Assembly (NCBI GenBank): GCA_910587795.1
Contig: CAJUNH010000019.1
Location: 1-7,452, forward strand
Length of the DNA: 7,452 bases
Origin: an uncultured Christensenellaceae bacterium
GTDB taxonomy: Bacteria > Bacillota > Clostridia > Christensenellales > CAG-314
Direction of reading: 5' to 3'
Shown here: positions 5,769 to 7,452 of the stretch, piece after piece
Numbering within the stretch: the stretch's first letter is position 1
Layout of the letters: every line of letters starts with the position of its first letter
The notes under the pieces: model-generated
Told to the model about the DNA's origin: nothing
The model's database searches: none
Seen by the model: the letters and a program-made list of their open reading frames with translations, nothing else
Program-made: the position numbers and the translations under genes

Positions 5769-6536
5769 ATGAAAACAAAACGGCTGTTTTACAATTTAAT
5801 ATGCCCGTTAATCGGCGTTGCGGCAATAGCGGGCGTGTGGGCGGCGGCTTCGGCAATTTATAACAAGCCGCTTATTCTGCCCGGCGTAGCGGATATAACG
5901 GTAGCTTTTGTAAAACTGTTTGGGAGCGGAAAGTTTTATTTGGACGTTGCAGCTACTTTTGCACGCAGTATTATATGTTTTGTATTGTCGTACTTGTTTG
6001 CGCTGCCGTTGGCTCTTGCGTCGGCATTTAGTAAAACATTTGCTTCGGTGTTTAAACCTTTTGCAGAGGTTTTACGTTCCGTCCCGATGATAGCCGTTAT
6101 ACTTGTTGCTTTGGCAGTTTTTAATTCTTCCGTATTGCCCGTTGTCGTGGGCTTTTTAATGGTTTTTCCTCTTGCGTATTCCGCCTTTTACAATGCTTTA
6201 ACAAACGCCGACGTAGTTTTAAGCGTAGAAACGTGCAGGCTGTTTAAGGCGCGCCGACGCGATATTGTCCGCTATGCGTATATGCCCGTTCTCCTTCCGT
6301 CGGGTGTGCTTCAAGCTCAGTCGTTGTTGCCGCTGTCTGTTAAAGTGGCGGTGTCGGGCGAAGTGCTTGCATACACAAGGCGGGGACTTGGGCTTGCAAT
6401 GCAGTCGGCGCAGATTAACGTAGAAATCGATAAACTTGCGGCATATGCGCTTATCGCAGTGCTCCTCAGCTATGCTTGTCTGGGTTTGGTTAAACTGTTG
6501 GAATTAATCCTGCGGAGGTGCAGATTATGTCGGTAA
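5769..6536 (+). CDS. ABC transporter permease, SsuC/TauC-like
   Basis: This 255-residue protein is the membrane channel subunit of the importer. Hydrophobic segments are visible at about 9-29, 60-86, 105-140, 185-200 and 225-247, consistent with the binding-protein-dependent permease family of five to six membrane helices. The stretch FAEVLRSVPMIAVILVAL (98-115) is typical of the SsuC/TauC/NitB group. The EAA coupling loop, which contacts the ATPase, is visible at about 154-178 (ETCRLFKARRRDIVRYAYMP), with a Cys-Arg where family members often have Ala-Arg and a basic patch ARRR. No good Shine-Dalgarno lies before the ATG; only a GGA about 12 nt upstream, in an A-rich context. Its end overlaps the ATPase gene by 10 bp. 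The AT-rich gap of 164 bp from the binding-protein gene is unusual for a transporter operon. The substrate is unknown. Confidence 0.88.
   Translation: MKTKRLFYNLICPLIGVAAIAGVWAAASAIYNKPLILPGVADITVAFVKLFGSGKFYLDVAATFARSIICFVLSYLFALPLALASAFSKTFASVFKPFAEVLRSVPMIAVILVALAVFNSSVLPVVVGFLMVFPLAYSAFYNALTNADVVLSVETCRLFKARRRDIVRYAYMPVLLPSGVLQAQSLLPLSVKVAVSGEVLAYTRRGLGLAMQSAQINVEIDKLAAYALIAVLLSYACLGLVKLLELILRRCRLCR
6514..6518 (+). promoter_or_regulatory. Ribosome binding site that decides the ATPase start
   Basis: GGAGG at 6514-6518 lies 8 nt before ATG 6527. The alternative in-frame GTG at 6518 overlaps this site and has no site of its own, so ATG 6527 is the better start. Confidence 0.75.
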
Positions 6537-7231
6537 AAATAATTGACGTAACCCAGCAGTACCCTTTGCAAGATCAGCCGCTGTATCAAAATTTTAACGC
6601 GGAGTTTTCTGCAAATAAAGTGCATGTTATACTGGGCGCATCGGGAACGGGTAAAACAACCTTGTTAAATATAGTTTCGGGTTTGTGCGCTTATAAAGGG
6701 AAAGCGGAGTGCGGCAGCGTATCGTTTGCGTTTCAGGATGACCGTTTGTTGGAAAATATTACGGTTGCAAATAACTTAAAACTGATTTTAAACGGTGTTT
6801 ATAAGGATAAAAAGAAAGTTAGCGAGCAGATTGAAAAGGTACTCGGTATTGCGGAAATATTGCCGTACAAAAATAAATTTCCGTACGAACTGTCGGGCGG
6901 CGAAAGACAGCGCGTTGCGCTTGCCCGCGCATTTGCGTATCCGTCGCAGACACTGCTTATGGACGAGTCGTTTAAATCGTTGGATTACGGTACTAAAGCG
7001 CGCCTTATAAAACAATTTATATTATTACTGGACGCAATGCCGCGCACGGTTCTGTTTGTAACCCACGACGCGGACGAAGCTTTATCTGTTGCGGACGAAG
7101 TGTATCTGCTGCAAAATAAACCCGTTTGTCTTACGCATATTGCAACGCTTACCGACGATAAACATAACCGCGACGTTTTAACTGCGGAATATGTACAAAT
7201 CAAAAAAAATATAATTTCTAAGTTAGTGTAA
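6527..7231 (+). CDS. ABC transporter ATP-binding protein, SsuB/TauB-like
   Basis: This 234-residue cytoplasmic ATPase powers the importer with the overlapping permease. The nucleotide-binding motifs are in order: Walker A GASGTGKT (37-44), Q-loop FQDDRLL with Q70, signature LSGGERQRV (122-130), Walker B LLMDE (143-147) with catalytic E147, D-loop SLD (151-153) and switch H180 in VTHD. All catalytic residues are present. The Walker B is followed by SF where most relatives have PF (DESFKSLD instead of DEPFxxLD), a mild variation. Length suits the SsuB/TauB/NrtD group, without an extra C-terminal regulatory domain. The start overlaps the permease stop by 10 bp, so translation is probably coupled. 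No clear terminator follows. Confidence 0.93.
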   Translation: MSVKIIDVTQQYPLQDQPLYQNFNAEFSANKVHVILGASGTGKTTLLNIVSGLCAYKGKAECGSVSFAFQDDRLLENITVANNLKLILNGVYKDKKKVSEQIEKVLGIAEILPYKNKFPYELSGGERQRVALARAFAYPSQTLLMDESFKSLDYGTKARLIKQFILLLDAMPRTVLFVTHDADEALSVADEVYLLQNKPVCLTHIATLTDDKHNRDVLTAEYVQIKKNIISKLV

Positions 7232-7243
7232 AAATATCAACTG

Positions 7244-7273
7244 AAAAGCATTGACGTATAATTTAAAAGCATT
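7244..7273. repeat. Direct repeat AAAAGCATT, two copies 21 bp apart
   Basis: AAAAGCATT occurs at 7244-7252 and again at 7265-7273, a start-to-start distance of 21 bp or two helical turns, which would place both copies on the same DNA face. A TTGACG and a TATAAT lie between and over them (7251-7262) but abut, so they do not form one promoter. A tandem regulator site is possible, and chance in AT-rich DNA is also possible. Confidence 0.35.
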
Positions 7274-7315
7274 TTAATATAAGCAAATAACGGTAAAAAT
7301 TTATTAAAAGGGCAG

Positions 7316-7390
7316 CTAGCGGTGTATTTCATAGGGATTAACGGAAGTAATCAGTCCTTGCTGTTTTAGTACGGTTATGCTATAATTAAA
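7316..7390 (-). pseudogene. Possible C-terminal remnant of an unidentified gene
   Basis: On the minus strand 24 open codons end at TAG (7318-7316). The last part, LKQQGLITSVNPYEIHR, reads like a genuine protein tail and matches a local rise in GC content within AT-rich surroundings. There is no start codon, a stop lies just upstream at 7393-7391, and the stretch overlaps the promoter proposed at 7358-7386. It may be a relic of a lost gene. I do not recognise the family, and at this length chance cannot be excluded. Confidence 0.25.
7358..7386 (+). promoter_or_regulatory. Sigma-A-type promoter for the gene at the right edge
   Basis: TTGCTG (7358-7363) and a perfect TATAAT (7381-7386) are separated by exactly 17 bp. 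The start point would be near 7393, about 28 nt before the ATG at 7421. A small inverted repeat GATTA-N7-TAATC (7336-7352) lies just upstream of the -35 box and could be an operator. Confidence 0.6.
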
Positions 7391-7420
7391 CTACTATAAA
7401 CAGTAATTTATAGGTGTAAG

Positions 7421-7452
7421 ATGGAATATAAAGAATATGGTTCAAAGAATAA
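7421..7452 (+). CDS. Start of a gene cut by the window edge, unidentified
   Basis: ATG at 7421 opens a frame that runs off the window after ten codons (MEYKEYGSKN) with no stop. AGGTG at 7412-7416, 4 nt before the ATG, is a plausible ribosome binding site, and a good promoter lies at 7358-7386, so this is probably a real gene with its own transcript, separate from the ABC genes. Openings of this kind (YKEYGxxN) occur in clostridial alpha/beta hydrolases just before the first core strand, but ten residues cannot establish that. Confidence 0.55.
   Translation, partial: MEYKEYGSKN

Noticed and set aside
6518..6526. GTG 6518 as ATPase start
   Set aside because: It overlaps the Shine-Dalgarno GGAGG that is correctly spaced for ATG 6527.
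1..7452. CRISPR array, complete insertion sequence or phage genes
   Set aside because: No regularly spaced repeats, no transposase, integrase or structural phage gene, and no terminal inverted repeat pair was seen.

Overview
The window looks like chromosomal DNA from an anaerobic, fermentative Firmicute, most likely an uncultured gut-type member of the Clostridia. The reasons are an oxygen-sensitive [FeFe]-hydrogenase complex of the trimeric NADH/ferredoxin type, strong AGGAGG-type ribosome binding sites, moderate-GC genes separated by very AT-rich spacers, and a Gram-positive-style lipoprotein binding protein. No taxonomic search was possible, so this placement is an inference.

Layout. Positions 1-508 contain no intact protein gene. 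On the minus strand at the left edge is the 5' half of a tRNA-Thr(GGU). It matches a normal tRNA through the anticodon and then breaks off. Behind it is a short minus-strand stretch that reads like the tail of a gene (109-204). An AT-rich leader follows, with a terminator-like hairpin, a possible promoter and two adjacent inverted repeats that end at the first ribosome binding site. Positions 509-4631 hold three tightly packed plus-strand genes for the electron-bifurcating [FeFe]-hydrogenase: hydC (NuoE-like), hydB (NuoF-like) and hydA (catalytic H-cluster subunit). All visible Fe-S and H-cluster ligands are intact. Ten bases after hydA a lipoprotein substrate-binding protein of the NMT1/SsuA type begins (4642-5604). 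A 164-bp AT-rich gap with a perfect 13-bp-arm palindrome comes next, then an SsuC-type ABC permease (5769-6536) and its ATPase (6527-7231), which overlap by 10 bp. After an AT-rich spacer there is a good promoter (TTGCTG-17 bp-TATAAT) and the first ten codons of a new gene running off the right edge.

How the genes work together. HydABC should pass electrons between NADH, ferredoxin and protons, releasing H2 to dispose of fermentation reductant, or running in reverse to take up H2. HydC and HydB carry the NADH/FMN module, and HydA carries the Fe-S wire and the H-cluster. The H-cluster maturases HydE, HydF and HydG are not in the window and must lie elsewhere. The three ABC genes should form one importer for a small organic molecule. 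Its substrate cannot be read from the sequence. The binding-protein gene is spaced so closely to hydA that co-transcription with the hydrogenase is likely, which makes the pairing the most interesting functional question here. The other notable item is the severed tRNA-Thr gene at the left edge, which may mark a recombination, insertion or assembly junction.
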